Of a stretch of DNA of 64,000 nt, positions 62,031 through 64,000 are shown piece after piece (position 1 is the first letter of the stretch; every line of letters begins with the position of its first letter). The notes under the pieces were generated by a model that was not told the origin of the DNA, did not search any database, and saw only the letters and a list, made by a program, of their open reading frames with translations. The DNA is taken from the NCBI RefSeq assembly GCF_900106065.1, contig NZ_LT629796.1, positions 4,991,501 through 5,055,500 on the forward strand, given 5' to 3'. A program made the translations under genes and the position numbers. Origin of the DNA: Pseudomonas mandelii. Its GTDB lineage: Bacteria > Pseudomonadota > Gammaproteobacteria > Pseudomonadales > Pseudomonadaceae.

Positions 62031-63862
62031 ACAGTTCCCGTTTGTTGATGAACCTTTGTATATGCGCAGGGCTGGCTGCGTGCAGTTCGGCGCAGGTCGC
62101 CAAGCAGGAAGCAACCGACCTGATGGAGTCGGGGCAGTACGAAGCCGGCCTGGCGCGTATTGAGGAAGGGCTGAAGGAAAACCCTCGGGATACCGAGCTG
62201 CACCTGGCCCTGACCAGCGGCCGTGCCCGTGCCGTGACGGCATTGTTGACCCAGGCCGACATGGATCGCGCCCAGCGTGATTTCGCTTCGGCCCGTCTGG
62301 AGTATGGCCGGGTGTTGACCATTGAACCCAACAACCGCCGCGCCCAGGATTCAATGCGCCAGCTAGAGCACATGCGCAGTCTTGATGACAAACTCGAACT
62401 GGCCCGGGGTGACCTGCGTCGCGGCGACATCTACGGCGCCGACCGTCAGGTGAAACAGATCCTCGAACTGGACCCCAAGAATGGCGGTGCCCTGGAGTTG
62501 CAAGACAATATTCGTCTGGTGCAAAGCCGCAACGTGATTCCTTATCCGCAACTGCGCACCCGTCTCGACCGGCCGGTGACCCTGGAATTTCGCGACGCCA
62601 ACCTGAAAACCATCTTCGAAGTGCTGTCCCAGGTCGCCGGTTTGAACTTCATCTTCGACAAGGATCTGCGCCCGGACATGAAAGCCACCATCTTCGTGCG
62701 TGACGTGCGCATCGAAGACGCCGTGGAACTGCTGCTGCAACAGAACCAGCTGCATCAGAAAGTGGTGAATGAAAACACCTTGCTGATCTACCCGGACTCG
62801 CCGCAGAAGCTCAAGGATTATCAAGAGCTGGTGATGCGCACGTTCTACCTGACCAGCATCGATGCCAACACCGCGCTGAACATGATCAAGACCATGCTCA
62901 AGACCCGTGACGTGTTCGTCGATGAACGCCTCAACACCCTGACCATGCGCGACACCGAAGACGCCATACGCATGGCCGAAAAACTCTTGCAGTCGCAGGA
63001 CCAGTCCAACCCTGAAGTGGTGCTGGAAGTGGAGGTGATGGAAGTCGCGACTCAGCGGATTCTCGACCTGGGACTGCAATGGCCGAACACCTTCGGCGTG
63101 GTCAACAGCGACGGCTCGGCCGTGACCCTGCTCGATCAACTCAAAGGCATCAACTCCAGCCGGATCACCATCTCGCCATCGCCTCAGGCCAAGATCAACG
63201 CCCAGGACAATGACATCAACACCCTGGCCAGCCCGGTGATTCGCGTCAGCAACCGTGAACAGGCGCGCATCCACATCGGTCAGCGTGTGCCCATCATCAG
63301 CGCCACCTCCGTGCCGTCGACCCAAGGTCCGGTGATCACTGAAAGCGTCACCTACCTGGACGTCGGTCTGAAGCTCGAAGTGCAGCCGACCATCCATCTG
63401 AACAACGAAGTGGCGATCAAGATCGCACTCGAAGTCAGTAACGCCACGCCACTGGAACCGACCCGCCAAGGCACGATTCCGGTTCAGGTCGACACCCGCA
63501 ATGCCCAGACCACGCTGCGCTTGCATGACGGCGAAACCCAGATCCTTGCTGGCCTGGTGCGTAACGACCATGGCGCCACCGGCAACAAGATTCCGGGCCT
63601 GGGCGACATTCCCGGTCTTGGCCGGTTGTTCGGCAGTAACAAGGACACCGTCGGCAAATCGGAACTGGTGCTCTCCATCACCCCGCGCATCGTGCGCAAC
63701 CTGCCGTACCAGAGCCCGTCGGACATGGAATTCCCCACCGGCACCGAAACCAGCATGCACATCCAGGCGCCTGACCGGCGGATGCAGGCGCCGATTCAGA
63801 ATGAACACATCGATCGGCCGGTTGCGGTCAATTCCACCACTGTTGTCGTCGAGAAGCCTTGA
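62027..63862 (+). CDS. gspD: Secretin lipoprotein (GspD-like) with N-terminal TPR region
   Basis: A 611-residue outer-membrane channel subunit. The lipobox is LAAC (Cys19). TPR-like helices span ~25-165, then an STN-like domain ('VTLEFRDANLKTIFEVLSQVAGLNFIFDKDL'), N domains and the secretin core ('ASPVIRVSNREQARIHIGQRVPIIS', 'TYLDVGLKLEVQPTIHLNNEVAIKIALEVS', 'DTRNAQTTLRLHDGETQILAGLVRND'). The TPR/lipobox front end is typical of MSHA-like secretins (MshL/GspD hybrids) and suggests self-piloting to the outer membrane. Confidence 0.9.
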   Translation: MNSSRLLMNLCICAGLAACSSAQVAKQEATDLMESGQYEAGLARIEEGLKENPRDTELHLALTSGRARAVTALLTQADMDRAQRDFASARLEYGRVLTIEPNNRRAQDSMRQLEHMRSLDDKLELARGDLRRGDIYGADRQVKQILELDPKNGGALELQDNIRLVQSRNVIPYPQLRTRLDRPVTLEFRDANLKTIFEVLSQVAGLNFIFDKDLRPDMKATIFVRDVRIEDAVELLLQQNQLHQKVVNENTLLIYPDSPQKLKDYQELVMRTFYLTSIDANTALNMIKTMLKTRDVFVDERLNTLTMRDTEDAIRMAEKLLQSQDQSNPEVVLEVEVMEVATQRILDLGLQWPNTFGVVNSDGSAVTLLDQLKGINSSRITISPSPQAKINAQDNDINTLASPVIRVSNREQARIHIGQRVPIISATSVPSTQGPVITESVTYLDVGLKLEVQPTIHLNNEVAIKIALEVSNATPLEPTRQGTIPVQVDTRNAQTTLRLHDGETQILAGLVRNDHGATGNKIPGLGDIPGLGRLFGSNKDTVGKSELVLSITPRIVRNLPYQSPSDMEFPTGTETSMHIQAPDRRMQAPIQNEHIDRPVAVNSTTVVVEKP

Positions 63863-63864
63863 TC

Positions 63865-64000
63865 ATGAACGCCTCGCAACGTGGTTTTACCTTGATCGAA
63901 GTCGTGGTGACGCTGGCCCTGATCGGCCTGCTGGCCGGCATGGCCGCGCCGCTTACCGAGACCGTGGTGCGCCGGGGCAAAGAGCAGGAATTGCGTGCGG
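63865..64000 (+). CDS. Type II secretion minor pseudopilin (N-terminal part)
   Basis: The first 45 residues of a protein cut by the window end: MNASQRGFTLIEVVVTLALIGLLAGMAAPL. The prepilin site is G-FTLIE, with Glu at +5. It starts two bases after the secretin stop. The remaining sequence would decide which pseudopilin class it belongs to. Confidence 0.85.
   Translation, partial: MNASQRGFTLIEVVVTLALIGLLAGMAAPLTETVVRRGKEQELRA

Overview
The window looks like a chromosome segment of a fluorescent-group Pseudomonas. It has high GC and host genes typical of that group: LysR, GlxA and pirin genes, a DUF6124 protein and an MnxG-type manganese oxidase. Many REP/REPIN-type intergenic palindromes share the core GAGCCTGCTCGCGA or GAGGCTTGCCCGCGAA. 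No rRNA, tRNA or CRISPR array was seen.

Positions 1-11,000 hold part of a Mu-like prophage, read on the minus strand: virion morphogenesis protein (gpG-like), protease/scaffold, decoration protein, major capsid, gp36-like, gp37-like, a small gp38-position protein and the start of the tail sheath. A 6.6 kb AT-richer block (about 3,750-10,490) sits between the gpG-like and protease genes. It carries two tandem HEPN/RES-type NAD+-degrading toxin-like genes, a class III nucleotide-cyclase-like protein overlapping an unknown 271-aa protein, a 133-aa unknown, and a membrane protein of the putative AbiC abortive-infection family. I read it as a phage-borne anti-phage cargo locus, and it is the best candidate here for an undescribed system. 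The prophage stops abruptly at the gpG-like gene, so it is probably a remnant or has been rearranged.

Positions 11,200-42,000 are host chromosome. An ABC exporter and a hydrolase come first. A complete 2-deoxyribose catabolic locus follows: kinase, permease, DUF4432 protein, DeoR-type repressor and aldolase. The palindrome TGTTATTTAAATAACA lies before the kinase and a near-identical copy lies between repressor and aldolase. Next come a quinone oxidoreductase, MFS, LysR, pirin, GlxA-type regulator, two paralogous winged-helix/NB-ARC regulators meeting tail to tail (one lacking its TPR half), and a flavodoxin-esterase pair. A REP-rich region has eight 71-bp tandem repeats interrupted by a ~325 bp element with a possible 7-bp target duplication. 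It is followed by a DoxX/monooxygenase/amidohydrolase/isochorismatase operon, a mechanosensitive channel with a cyclic-nucleotide-binding domain, and an esterase with a divergent LysR.

Positions 42,000-64,000 form a manganese-oxidation and secretion locus. It contains a glycine-rich secreted protein, gspF and gspG (minus strand), a lytic transglycosylase, the 1,941-aa multicopper oxidase MnxG, a YVTN beta-propeller protein, two SCO copper chaperones, a cytochrome c/periplasmic-binding-protein fusion, a parvulin isomerase, a receiver-only response regulator, and a type II secretion operon (GspE, PilM/N/O/P-like parts, secretin, pseudopilin) that runs off the window. Three sequences with perfect GG-N10-GC spacing look like sigma-54 promoters, before the transglycosylase, mnxG and the response regulator. 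Two of them have clusters of GGGGA/TCCCC half-sites upstream. This suggests one sigma-54 activator (MnxR-like, inferred) drives the oxidase and its dedicated secretion machine together.
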